From Rhodospirillaceae bacterium (lineage in GTDB: Bacteria > Pseudomonadota > Alphaproteobacteria > UBA6615), in NCBI GenBank assembly GCA_018667335.1, contig JABIVD010000051.1, positions 1 through 64,000 on the forward strand: a DNA stretch of 64,000 nucleotides, read 5' to 3'. The notes beneath the pieces are model-generated. The model worked only from the letters and a program-made list of their open reading frames with translations. It made no database searches and had not been told where the DNA came from. Every line of letters begins with the position of its first letter. The first letter of the stretch is position 1. The position numbers and the translations under genes are program-made. Of this stretch, positions 7,894-15,644 are shown in pieces.

Positions 7894-7961
7894 GGCCGAT
7901 ACCGCATATGAGCTCGGCCGCGACTGAATATCGCGTCTTAACGCAGAACGGCGTTTGTCGT

Positions 7962-8990
7962 ATGTCTTCGTTAGTCATGTCCGAAATAAAGACATATGGC
8001 CCGGCACCCCTGTCCGTGGCGCCGATGATGGACTGGACGGACCGCCATGAGCGGTTCTTCCTGCGCCTGATCAGCCGCCACGTGCGGCTCTACACCGAGA
8101 TGGTCACCACCGGCGCGATCCTGCACGGCCCGCGCGAGAGGCTGCTCGCCTTCGACCCGGCAGAACACCCCGTGGCGCTGCAGCTGGGCGGGTCTGACCC
8201 GGCGGCGCTGGCCGAATGCGCCCGGATCGGCGCCGATCTCGGTTATGACGAGATCAATCTCAACGTCGGTTGCCCGTCCGACCGCGTGCAGTCGGGGCGG
8301 TTCGGCGCCTGTCTGATGGCGGAGCCGGATCTCGTGGCCGAGAGCGTCTCTGCGATGCGCGAAGCCGTCGACGTGCCGGTGACCGTCAAACATCGGATCG
8401 CGATCGACGACCAGCCCGAATGGGACACGCTGATTGATTTCGTCGACCGGGTCGCGGCTGCGGGGTGTGAGCGCTTCATCGTCCATGCCCGCAAGGCGTG
8501 GCTCGAAGGCCTGAGCCCGCGCGAAAATCGCGAGGTGCCACCGCTGCATTACGACCTCGTCTATCGGCTGAAGGCCGAACGGCCTGATTTGCACGTCACG
8601 ATCAATGGCGGGATCGAAGACCTGGATGCGGCCACCAACCATCTTCGCCATGTGGACGGTGTGATGCTGGGTCGAGCGGCCTATCAGAACCCCTATGTGC
8701 TGGCGGAGGCGGATCAGCGGTTTTTCGGCGATCCGTCAGACGTACAGAGCCGCCACGACGTGATCGAGGCCTATTGCGACTATATCGAGCGGGAGATCGC
8801 CGCCGGCCGCCATCTCGTCGGGATCACGCGGCATATCCTGGGTCTCTTTAACGGATTGCGCGGGGCGCGGGCCTGGCGCCGCTATCTCTCGGAGAATGCG
8901 CCCGGGTTCGACGGGACACCTGCAGAGGCGACCGCGTTGGTCCGCGAGGCTGCACGTTTTGTCGAGGATGACCGCCGCGTCGCGGCCTAG
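7962..8990 (+). CDS. dusA: tRNA-dihydrouridine(20/20a) synthase DusA
   Basis: An FMN-dependent reductase that makes dihydrouridine in the tRNA D-loop. The product is about 340 residues. The N-terminal SVAPMMDWTDRH motif, the catalytic Cys in NVGCPSDRVQSG, the FMN-binding VTVKHRIAID strand, and the HARKAWLEGLSPREN segment identify the DusA subgroup. ATG 7962 and ATG 7977 are both in frame; neither has a good ribosome-binding site. The conserved protein begins just after 7977, but the remnant at 6570 retains an ATG at the position equivalent to 7962. The open frame extending upstream to 7635 overlaps the membrane-protein gene and is not real. The stop codon lies in one copy of a 14-bp tandem repeat. 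Confidence 0.93.
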   Translation: MSSLVMSEIKTYGPAPLSVAPMMDWTDRHERFFLRLISRHVRLYTEMVTTGAILHGPRERLLAFDPAEHPVALQLGGSDPAALAECARIGADLGYDEINLNVGCPSDRVQSGRFGACLMAEPDLVAESVSAMREAVDVPVTVKHRIAIDDQPEWDTLIDFVDRVAAAGCERFIVHARKAWLEGLSPRENREVPPLHYDLVYRLKAERPDLHVTINGGIEDLDAATNHLRHVDGVMLGRAAYQNPYVLAEADQRFFGDPSDVQSRHDVIEAYCDYIEREIAAGRHLVGITRHILGLFNGLRGARAWRRYLSENAPGFDGTPAEATALVREAARFVEDDRRVAA

Positions 8991-9013
8991 ACGTGGCTGC
9001 CTAGACGTAGCCG
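8986..9013. repeat. 14-bp tandem direct repeat spanning two convergent stop codons
   Basis: CCTAGACGTGGCTG (8986-8999) is followed directly by CCTAGACGTAGCCG (9000-9013), 12 of 14 identical. The CTAG of unit one holds the dusA stop and the CTAG of unit two holds the stop of the minus-strand FemAB-like gene. Confidence 0.7.
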
Positions 9014-9960
9014 CCGACCAGCCACGTCTCCGCGCCGCCGAGACCCAACTTGAAACGCTCCACGCCAGGTGCTTCGGCGCTGACGCCGCCCAGATCGAAC
9101 CATTCATATCCATCTGCCTTGAGTAACTCGATGGCCTGCCAGAGCAGCAGGTGCGTGGCGCGCAATTCGCGGCCCTTGTCGCCGGTCCAGCCGACGAGGT
9201 AGGTCGCAGCCTTGCCGTGATGGGCGAGCAGAACGCCCGCGATCGGGTCTCCGTCCTGCTCCGCAACGAGAAGCCGCAGGCCCGCCGTCGAATTGCCACG
9301 GCGATGGAGCGCGTCGATCAGGCCCTGTGACGGCCCGCGATATCCGCCGATATTCATATGTTCTGCATGCTGCGCCGTCAGCCAGCCGAGGCGCGTGCAG
9401 TCCCGGTCGTCGATGACGGTGAGGCTATTCCGTTCGCCCTGAACCAGCGCATTGCGCCAATTCTGTTTCTGTTCGGCGCGCAATTCGACGAGTGGCCTCG
9501 ACAGATCGAGCCAGATCGTCCGGTAGCCGTCGACGATCCGCTTGAATCCTGCGGTGAGCATCTGCACGCGGTGCTCGGGCGTGTCCTCGAGCTCGGGATG
9601 GAAGGTCACGGGACGCCCCCGACGCAAACGGAACCGCTTGCGCAGCAACTCGAAGGCGAGCTTTTGCATCTGCGCCGGGATCTCGTCATGCACCCATAAC
9701 GGGCCACGATAGATGGTCTGACTTCCCGGCGTGCCAAGGATGGGCTTGCCATGGGCGACGACCAACCCGATCGGTTGCTTGTTGAAACGGATGACGCCCA
9801 GCGCCGCCTTGTCGCCCTGCACGTCGTTCAGGGCGAGTGCGTACGTCGAGGTCTGGGTCAGGCTGGGGCGCTTGCACGCGGCCAGCATTGTGTCCCACTG
9901 GTCGCGCCCGTGGCGATTCCAGACAATCCGGAACGGGTTGAGATCGGCCCCGCTCGACAT
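9001..9960 (-). CDS. FemAB-like GNAT-fold protein (peptidoglycan-bridge aminoacyltransferase-like)
   Basis: A 319-residue protein resembling the FemAB/BioF2-like double-GNAT family. Supporting segments are WLDLSRPLVELRAEQKQNWR, an acyl-acceptor core GLRLLVAEQDGDPIAGVLLA, and the C-terminal LLLWQAIELLKADGYEWFDLGG followed by FKLGLGG, which is the family's terminal helix and strand. FemAB enzymes transfer amino acids from tRNA to lipid II; in Gram-negatives the role of such proteins is mostly unknown and may concern surface polymers. It starts six bases after the murQ stop on the same strand, so the two are probably co-transcribed, linking it to cell-wall material. Confidence 0.72.
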   Translation of the reverse strand: MSSGADLNPFRIVWNRHGRDQWDTMLAACKRPSLTQTSTYALALNDVQGDKAALGVIRFNKQPIGLVVAHGKPILGTPGSQTIYRGPLWVHDEIPAQMQKLAFELLRKRFRLRRGRPVTFHPELEDTPEHRVQMLTAGFKRIVDGYRTIWLDLSRPLVELRAEQKQNWRNALVQGERNSLTVIDDRDCTRLGWLTAQHAEHMNIGGYRGPSQGLIDALHRRGNSTAGLRLLVAEQDGDPIAGVLLAHHGKAATYLVGWTGDKGRELRATHLLLWQAIELLKADGYEWFDLGGVSAEAPGVERFKLGLGGAETWLVGGYV

Positions 9961-9966
9961 CGGCGT

Positions 9967-10875
9967 TCAGGCCGATCCCGCTGCATCGCCGGCGGCGGCG
10001 AGCGCGTTGCGGAGATCGCCGCCATGGGCATCGAGCAACGCCTGCGCGTCGGCGAAGGTAAGGCCTCGGGCAATCAGAATAGCGGGCTTTACGGCGTTCT
10101 CGCTCGCCGCCAGAGCCTGCCGTGCGGCGTCTTCCTCGACACCCGCGGCTTCCATGACAATCCGTGCTGCCCGGTCGCGTAGCTTGTCGCTGGACGCGAT
10201 CACATCGACCATCATGCCGCGATACACTCGGCCCATCCGGATCATGAGCAGCGTGGAGAGCAGGTTGAGGGTGACCTTCTGGGCGGTGCCGGCGGTCATG
10301 CGGGTGGATCCGCCAATCGGCTCCGGGCCCGTCTCGAGCAGGATCGGATACTCGGCGGCCTCCAGCAACGGCGCGCCCGCGTTGTTGGCGATGCCAATGG
10401 TTACCGCGCCGGCCTCGCGTGCCGCAGCGCATGCCGCCAGCGCATAGGGTGTGACGCCGCTGGCCGACAGCGTCACGCACACGTCTGCCGCGCCGACATC
10501 GATTGCGATCGCATCCCGGCGCGCCTGGTCGGAATCGTCTTCCGCACCCTCGGCGGTCTGGGTGAGGGCGCCGGGGCCGCCGGCAATCAGGTAGGCGAGC
10601 CGCGCATGGGGCCAGCCGAATGTGGGTACGAGTTCAACACCGTCCTGGACCCCGAGGCGGGCCGACGTTCCGGCACCACCATAGACGAGCCGGCCGGATG
10701 GATTTTCCCGCAATCGGGTGGCTGCGGCGCGCGCCGCCACCGTCAGATCAGGGACGGATTGTCGAACCGCGGCCAGCCCGGTGGATTGGGCGTCGAGGAT
10801 CGCAGCGGCGATGTCCTCGTCGCTGCGGGTTTCGATGTCGCGAAATGCTTCTGCGAATTCTTCGGTTTTACGCAT
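9967..10875 (-). CDS. murQ: N-acetylmuramic acid 6-phosphate etherase MurQ
   Basis: A 302-residue SIS-domain enzyme that cleaves the D-lactyl ether of MurNAc-6-phosphate to give GlcNAc-6-phosphate and D-lactate in the cytoplasm. The sugar-phosphate loop YGGAGTSARLGVQDGVE, with the catalytic Glu at its end, and the second conserved stretch ETGPEPIGGSTRMTAGTAQK are diagnostic. It is transcribed divergently from the sugar kinase/nagA pair; the 125-base intergenic region must hold both promoters. Together with NamZ, the kinase and NagA it completes a route from MurNAc to GlcN-6-phosphate. No PTS transporter is adjacent, so the MurNAc-6-phosphate is probably formed by the neighbouring kinase. Confidence 0.94.
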   Translation of the reverse strand: MRKTEEFAEAFRDIETRSDEDIAAAILDAQSTGLAAVRQSVPDLTVAARAAATRLRENPSGRLVYGGAGTSARLGVQDGVELVPTFGWPHARLAYLIAGGPGALTQTAEGAEDDSDQARRDAIAIDVGAADVCVTLSASGVTPYALAACAAAREAGAVTIGIANNAGAPLLEAAEYPILLETGPEPIGGSTRMTAGTAQKVTLNLLSTLLMIRMGRVYRGMMVDVIASSDKLRDRAARIVMEAAGVEEDAARQALAASENAVKPAILIARGLTFADAQALLDAHGGDLRNALAAAGDAAGSA

Positions 10876-11000
10876 GTGCCGCTTTGCCTGAGATCACGAA
10901 TCCTCCATAGCATATGCATTCGCGCCGCCCATTTCCCAAACATGAGACCGCGCGGCCTCGTGTAGGATGGTGGTGCTACAGGGAGCGGCTGCGTCTGGCG

Positions 11001-11906
11001 ATGAACGAACGGTTGTATTGTTGCGTAGACGGCGGTGCCAGCAACACGCGGGTCGCCCTATATGACGATTCGGGGCACCGGCTAGGTCTGACCGTGACCG
11101 GGCCGACAAGCCTGACGGTGCGTGGCACCGAGGCCTGGGGTGAAATCCTGGGCGCGCTGGAGAACCTTGCGCGTGCGGTCGCGCTCGACGATGAATACCT
11201 ATCTCGTATCCATTTCGGCATCGGCCTTGCCGGGGCCCACAATAATGCCCAGCGACAGAAGTTTTTGGATGCCGCGCCCGGGGCTGCTGCGCTGCGGGTC
11301 TCGACGGATGCCTACATCGCCACACTCGGTGCGCATGGCGGCGCGCCCGGGGCCGTGATCATCGTCGGCACCGGCAGCGTCGGTTATCGGATAGAAGCGG
11401 CTGGGCGTTGCCGGATTGTCGGCGGTTGGGGCTTTCCCATCGGTGATGAGGGCAGTGGCGCCTGGATCGGACGCCAGGCGGTCACCCAGGTCGCACAGAT
11501 CGTCGACACGCGGTTCCGCAAGCGGGTTACCGAGATGCATCGCGCCGTGATGGAACGGACCGGCCAGTCGCGCGATGCACTTCTGGATTGGTTGCTGTCT
11601 GCGCCGCCCGCACAATTTGCCGAACTGGCGCCGCTGGTTGTCGAACATGCAGGATGGGGAGACACGGCGGCGCTTGAGATCGTCAGTGAGGCCGGTCGCG
11701 AAATCGATACGTTGGCGGAGGCCCTGGATTCCGGGCGCAAGATTCCGCTGGCGCTGGTCGGCGGCTTGGCGGAACCTTTGGATGCCTTCCTGCCCGACCG
11801 CCTGCGTACCTGGGCCCGGGCGCCGCAGGAAGGTGCCGTCAGCGGTGCGCTGCTGCTGGCCCAGGGGCGTGCACCGGATGAAACAATCATGTGGCAGAAC
11901 CGATGA
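11001..11906 (+). CDS. BadF/BadG-family amino-sugar kinase (GlcNAc/MurNAc kinase-like)
   Basis: A 301-residue ASKHA-fold ATPase. The phosphate-1 motif VDGGASNTRVALYDDSG is at the N-terminus and the adenosine/phosphate-2 region appears in IIVGTGSVGYRI and GGWGFPIGDEGSG. Family members include N-acetylglucosamine kinase and the clostridial MurK, which phosphorylates both GlcNAc and MurNAc. The divergent murQ makes MurNAc kinase activity the natural prediction, with GlcNAc a likely second substrate. ATG 11001 starts exactly at the conserved domain; the longer frame from 10914 would run into the murQ promoter. Its stop overlaps the nagA ATG (ATGA), indicating coupling. Confidence 0.86.
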   Translation: MNERLYCCVDGGASNTRVALYDDSGHRLGLTVTGPTSLTVRGTEAWGEILGALENLARAVALDDEYLSRIHFGIGLAGAHNNAQRQKFLDAAPGAAALRVSTDAYIATLGAHGGAPGAVIIVGTGSVGYRIEAAGRCRIVGGWGFPIGDEGSGAWIGRQAVTQVAQIVDTRFRKRVTEMHRAVMERTGQSRDALLDWLLSAPPAQFAELAPLVVEHAGWGDTAALEIVSEAGREIDTLAEALDSGRKIPLALVGGLAEPLDAFLPDRLRTWARAPQEGAVSGALLLAQGRAPDETIMWQNR

Positions 11907-13003
11907 GCGATTCACACCGATCAGGACACATTCTGACCCCCGAAGGATGGGTCGATGGCCGGATCGAATTCGACAGCCATGTTTTGGCAATCGAAGAGGG
12001 TGAGGTCGCGGCAGATGCGCCATTCATTATTCCGGGTTTCGTCGACCTGCATGTGCCCGGCGGCGGCGGTGCCGATGTGATGCAGGGCGAGGCGGCAGTG
12101 CGCACAGCCGCGCAGCTGCATGCCCACCACGGCACCACATCGTTCCTGCCTGCGACCATTACCGCGCCGGAGGACGAGTTGGTGAAGGCCCTGGCCGGCA
12201 TCGGCAAGGTTCAGACGGCGCGCGAGAGCGGTGAAGCAAGGGTTCTCGGCGCCCATATGGAAGGCCCCTTTATCAACCCGGCGCGGCTTGGCGCACAGCC
12301 GCCCTTTGCCCGCGATCCTGATCCCGCGTTCGTGGAGGTTTTGGCGGGCGAGGGGGTCGTGAAGCTCGTCACGCTTGCGCCGGAGACCACGGGTGGCCTG
12401 GAAATGATCCGGCAACTGGCCCAAGCCGGAATTGTGGTCCAAATCGGCCATTCCGATGCTGACTACGAAACGGCCTGTGCGGCGCTGGATGCCGGGGCGC
12501 GAGGGTTTACCCACCTGTTCAACGCAATGTCGCCGTTGCGTCATCGTGCGCCGGGTGTGGCCGGTGCCGCGCTGGCGCATGGCGAATACGCAGCACTCAT
12601 TCCCGATGGCATTCATGTCGCCCCCGGGGCCATGAAGGTCGCCCTGCGATCTATCCCAAAGTTATTCGCCGTCACTGATGCGACGGCAGCGGCCGGGATG
12701 CCGGACGGTGAATATCCCCTGGGCAGCCATACCGTGACCAAACGTGATGGCGGCGTCTTTCTGGATGATGACACGCTTGCCGGGAGCGCCCTGACGATGG
12801 ACCGGGCCTTGGTAAATCTGCTGGATATGGGGCTATCGCTGGACGAAGCGAGCCACCGTACATCGACCTATCCCGCTGATTTTATTGGTCGTTTGGACCG
12901 TGGTCGCGTTCAGGTGGGTGCTTGGGCCGATCTGGTATTGCTGGACGCGGCGCACAAGCTGGTTGAAGTCTTCGTTGAAGGTGAGCCCGTCCGGCAACAG
13001 TGA
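11903..13003 (+). CDS. nagA: N-acetylglucosamine-6-phosphate deacetylase NagA
   Basis: A 366-residue amidohydrolase that removes acetate from GlcNAc-6-phosphate to give GlcN-6-phosphate. Family signatures are visible in order: DLHVPGGGGADVMQGE, the metal-ligand Glu in GAHMEGPFINPARLGA, the His ligands in VQIGHSDADYE and GFTHLFNAMSP, and the catalytic Asp in AVTDATAAAGMPDG. ATG 11903 overlaps the kinase stop by four bases and is preferred to the in-frame GTG at 11891. It is convergent with namZ, with only two bases between the stop codons. No NagB deaminase is in the window. Confidence 0.94.
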   Translation: MSDSHRSGHILTPEGWVDGRIEFDSHVLAIEEGEVAADAPFIIPGFVDLHVPGGGGADVMQGEAAVRTAAQLHAHHGTTSFLPATITAPEDELVKALAGIGKVQTARESGEARVLGAHMEGPFINPARLGAQPPFARDPDPAFVEVLAGEGVVKLVTLAPETTGGLEMIRQLAQAGIVVQIGHSDADYETACAALDAGARGFTHLFNAMSPLRHRAPGVAGAALAHGEYAALIPDGIHVAPGAMKVALRSIPKLFAVTDATAAAGMPDGEYPLGSHTVTKRDGGVFLDDDTLAGSALTMDRALVNLLDMGLSLDEASHRTSTYPADFIGRLDRGRVQVGAWADLVLLDAAHKLVEVFVEGEPVRQQ

Positions 13004-13005
13004 GC

Positions 13006-14139
13006 CTATCGCCAGCCTCGCAGGATGGCGTCGGCCGAGGTTCCGGCGTCGAGCTGCGTTCGTAGATCGGATCGGCCGAACAGCACGTCGATCGCCAGGT
13101 CGGATTTTGAGCCGGCGGCCGGAAGCCAGGCGAAGTCCGCATAATTTTCCAAGAGCCATGCAAGCAAATGTACGCCGAGTGCGAATGGCTCATGACGTGT
13201 CGTCCGTCTGGGCCAAAGCGCGATCCCCGGGACCGGCTGTCCTGAAGCGGGCGGGCGGGTGAAGAATATCTCGCCGGCTGTGGCACCGAAGCCTGTCGTC
13301 CATTCATTAACCGCACGCGCGAGTGCTTCCGCGTCGAGCCCCGGTGCTGCGACCGAACGGAACGAGACGGAGGTGCCGCGACCCTCGCTCACATTCGTGG
13401 CTTCGAGCAGGACCAATCCGGGATATGCCGCGACCGCGTCGGGATGGGACAGTGCCGGAGACGGTGGAATCCAGCCCAATGGCGGTTGTAGCGACACATC
13501 GGCGGGATAAACCGCAAATGGTGCCTGGTTGATCACCGGTGAGACTGAGAGCGCGATGAGTTCACTGATCGTGCGGCCATGCACAAAGGGGACATCGAAA
13601 TAGGCAAGCAGGGACTTGCGGTCAGGTTCGGGGCGGGGGCCCTCGACCAGGGGCCCGAGCGGGTTGGCGCGATCGCAGATGATCACCTCAATGTGGTGCG
13701 CGAGTGCTGCACTGGCAAATCTGGCGGCGGTTGCCGCGTAGGTATAGCAACGCACGCCGACGTCACGAAGATCGATGATCAGCGCATCCAATCCCTCGAG
13801 CACGGAGTCGGCATCGTTTTCGGCACCCTCGTAAAGGCTGTGGACCGTGAGCCCGGTGAGCGGGTCTATGCTGTTTGACACGGTCTCCCCGGCGCCTGCC
13901 GACAGACGCATGCCATGTTCGGGCGTGAACAAACGCAACGCACCTCCGCCATGGGCGTCCAAGCTCTGCTTGATTGCGACAGTTGCGGGGACTTGATCCA
14001 CCGTGGTGCAGGCATGATTTGTGAGCAGCCCGACCTGTCGGGTCGCCAGATGGCGGATCATCATTTCATCGGAAATCAGGCGGTCGAGACCTGACAACGC
14101 GCGTTTTCGGTTTTCTGCGCGGCTGTCCGTCCCGTTCAT
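13006..14139 (-). CDS. namZ: Exo-beta-N-acetylmuramidase NamZ-like (DUF1343)
   Basis: A 377-residue protein of the DUF1343 family, whose Bacillus member NamZ releases terminal MurNAc from peptidoglycan fragments (GH171). Diagnostic segments are VGLLTNHACTT, FTPEHGMRLSAGAGE, DPLTGLTVHSLYE, DALIIDLRDVGVRCYTY and VLLEATNVSEGRGT. Bacillus NamZ is secreted, but this N-terminus is polar and lacks a hydrophobic signal core, so the protein looks cytoplasmic. That would suit hydrolysis of imported muropeptides or disaccharides. Its neighbours (kinase, MurQ, NagA) would consume the released MurNAc. Confidence 0.88.
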   Translation of the reverse strand: MNGTDSRAENRKRALSGLDRLISDEMMIRHLATRQVGLLTNHACTTVDQVPATVAIKQSLDAHGGGALRLFTPEHGMRLSAGAGETVSNSIDPLTGLTVHSLYEGAENDADSVLEGLDALIIDLRDVGVRCYTYAATAARFASAALAHHIEVIICDRANPLGPLVEGPRPEPDRKSLLAYFDVPFVHGRTISELIALSVSPVINQAPFAVYPADVSLQPPLGWIPPSPALSHPDAVAAYPGLVLLEATNVSEGRGTSVSFRSVAAPGLDAEALARAVNEWTTGFGATAGEIFFTRPPASGQPVPGIALWPRRTTRHEPFALGVHLLAWLLENYADFAWLPAAGSKSDLAIDVLFGRSDLRTQLDAGTSADAILRGWR

Positions 14140-14191
14140 ATGGGCAGACTAGCGACGCGCCATGTCGGGGACAATGAAAGGCGGCATCGCG

Positions 14192-14539
14192 TCAGGCCAA
14201 TCGATTGATGATCGCGCCGCCGCGACTCGTGGTTTTGTCTTCCGCGGCCTTTTCGGCAGGAAACCTCCGGAGCACTTCGCCGGTCTCCGGGTCGAGGATC
14301 TCGATGAAAACATCTCGCTCGATCGGATCATAGTTGAGGCGTGCCTGGAACTTTCGGCGTATCGGCTCCGGCGCCTTGAATGGTTCGGGAAGAGGGGCTT
14401 TGTCGGCGAGTTCGGCAGTTGGGTCTACGGCCTCGTCGCGATTCGGATTGGGCACACCGAATCGCCTCTCAACCTCGCTCGAAATGCGCGCGGTCGCGTC
14501 CACTATGCGCTCCGTGGAAACATCTGACATCCTCGCCAT
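14192..14539 (-). CDS. FlaG-like flagellar protein
   Basis: A protein of about 115 residues with a variable, polar N-terminal half and a conserved-looking C-terminal half (FQARLNYDPIERDVFIEILD then PETGEVLRRFPAEK). The latter resembles FlaG, where a strand-turn-strand ends in ETGEVIRQIP. FlaG affects flagellar filament length or cap assembly in some bacteria. No other flagellar gene is in the window, so the call rests only on this motif. ATG codons at 14539 and 14530 are both possible; the longer open frame to 14608 has a cysteine- and arginine-rich start that looks non-coding. Function is uncertain. Confidence 0.5.
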   Translation of the reverse strand: MARMSDVSTERIVDATARISSEVERRFGVPNPNRDEAVDPTAELADKAPLPEPFKAPEPIRRKFQARLNYDPIERDVFIEILDPETGEVLRRFPAEKAAEDKTTSRGGAIINRLA

Positions 14540-14645
14540 AAGCTCGGCATGGCCTTCACCATTGCCGCATCGCGTCACTGGTGTGGCCCGGCTGATGGCA
14601 AAGCGCAAACGCGATCGTATCGAGTTTTAGAATGTTGAATTGGTG

Positions 14646-14678
14646 CCGAATTTCCGCGGAACTTCTGCGGAATTTCGG
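14646..14678. other. Stem-loop with 12-bp arms
   Basis: CCGAATTTCCGC (14646-14657) and GCGGAATTTCGG (14667-14678) pair at 11 of 12 positions around a 9-base loop. It lies downstream of the minus-strand DUF2794 stop and upstream of the FlaG-like gene, so it could terminate the former or act in the leader of the latter. No T run follows on the minus strand. Confidence 0.45.
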
Positions 14679-14721
14679 GAAAATGTCAGAGGATATTTCT
14701 GAAAACTGCCCGGACCGAAGC

Positions 14722-15063
14722 TCAACCGACGGTGCGAAGCCGGGGCTTGGCTTTGATCGCGTCGAGCACGGTTTCCAGATTTTCGCTTTGTTTCAGGCGT
14801 TGTGGCCCACGGGAAACGGCATAGAGCTGGGGCCGTCCACCTTTGCCCGGAAACTTCTCGATCGAGTAGAGCGGATGTTCTGCGGTGTGCCGGAAGACGG
14901 AAAACACAGCCCGCTCGCGGGCGAAATCCATCGCATAATCACGCCATTCTCCCGCCGCGACGCGCCGACTGTATTCATTCAGAAGAATTCGGAGTTCGTT
15001 GCGGTCGAACGTAACCTGACCCGCTTTGCGATTGGACTTGTGCAGGGTCTGATGAGAACTCAT
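14722..15063 (-). CDS. DUF2794 family protein
   Basis: A 113-residue protein recognised as the alphaproteobacterial DUF2794 family from its FDRNELRILLNEYSRRVAAG and EWRDYAMDF segments, followed by AVFSVFRHTAEHPLYSIEK and a C-terminal LYAVSRGPQRLKQSENL. No signal peptide or membrane segment is visible and the function of the family is unknown. The ATG at 15063 begins a polar N-terminus. It is on the same strand as the FlaG-like gene, 183 bases upstream, and as the lipoprotein gene behind it. Confidence 0.8.
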   Translation of the reverse strand: MSSHQTLHKSNRKAGQVTFDRNELRILLNEYSRRVAAGEWRDYAMDFARERAVFSVFRHTAEHPLYSIEKFPGKGGRPQLYAVSRGPQRLKQSENLETVLDAIKAKPRLRTVG

Positions 15064-15146
15064 GAGTGAAACACTCGTCCGTGATCGTTGAATAGCTGAC
15101 GGGACAAGTTTTCCTGATTTTCAGAGTCCTGTCCAGCGATCGCGGT

Positions 15147-15473
15147 TCAGGGCGTGCGGCGTGTTTCCGTTTCGAATTTGTTGGCGACCTCATAACAGGT
15201 CGTACGCGCGAGGGACCGGTAGCAGACGAGATTGTCCTGCGCCCCAGAATCCTCGCTGCGCTTGGGCTGACACCACGACTCACCGCGTAGCGAATGCCGG
15301 AACGTGCATTCCTCGCCGGTCGCAAATGACATGACGTGATCTGACACGGTTTTCCCGGAATCGAGCACGGTCACAACGCTGGCGCCGCCGAGGGCCAGCG
15401 ACGCCGGGCCAGCGCACGCCGCCAGGGCAAGTGGTGCGGCGATGGCCAGGATGGTTTGAACGCCTCGGCGCAT
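15147..15473 (-). CDS. Small predicted lipoprotein
   Basis: A 108-residue protein of unknown family. Its N-terminus has two Arg, a hydrophobic core and a lipobox LALAAC, with the lipidated Cys at residue 20, so it should be a membrane-anchored lipoprotein. The mature part carries five further Cys (EECTF, SWCQPK, LVCYRS, TTCYEV and neighbours), suggesting disulfides in the periplasm. A short hydrophobic ASLALGGASVVTVL stretch follows the lipobox. It diverges from the TPR membrane protein gene; the 170-base region between them must hold both promoters. Confidence 0.7.
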   Translation of the reverse strand: MRRGVQTILAIAAPLALAACAGPASLALGGASVVTVLDSGKTVSDHVMSFATGEECTFRHSLRGESWCQPKRSEDSGAQDNLVCYRSLARTTCYEVANKFETETRRTP

Positions 15474-15569
15474 GGTCGGAATTCCCCGTGTTGCGGTACG
15501 ATTGTGTCAGCGCCGGGTTAAAAAATGGTATGACGCCGTAACGACTTTGATCAAAACGCCGTTAAACGG

Positions 15570-15598
15570 TTGATTTCGGTGCGCTGTGCGGCGATATA
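15570..15598 (+). promoter_or_regulatory. Candidate promoter for the TPR protein-bamB-der genes
   Basis: TTGATT (15570-15575) is followed after 17 bases by GATATA (15593-15598), upstream of GTG 15645. The 14-mer AACGGTTGATTTCG around the -35 element recurs exactly in the acpP leader at 35362-35375. The -10 match is modest. Confidence 0.35.
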
Positions 15599-15644
15599 GC
15601 GGCGTGTGATAATCTCGCGAAGCTCTTGAAAAGGAATTGTTTTC

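Noticed and set aside
7635-7961. Upstream extension of the dusA frame
   Set aside because: It overlaps most of the membrane heme-protein gene in another frame; DusA homology begins near 7977.
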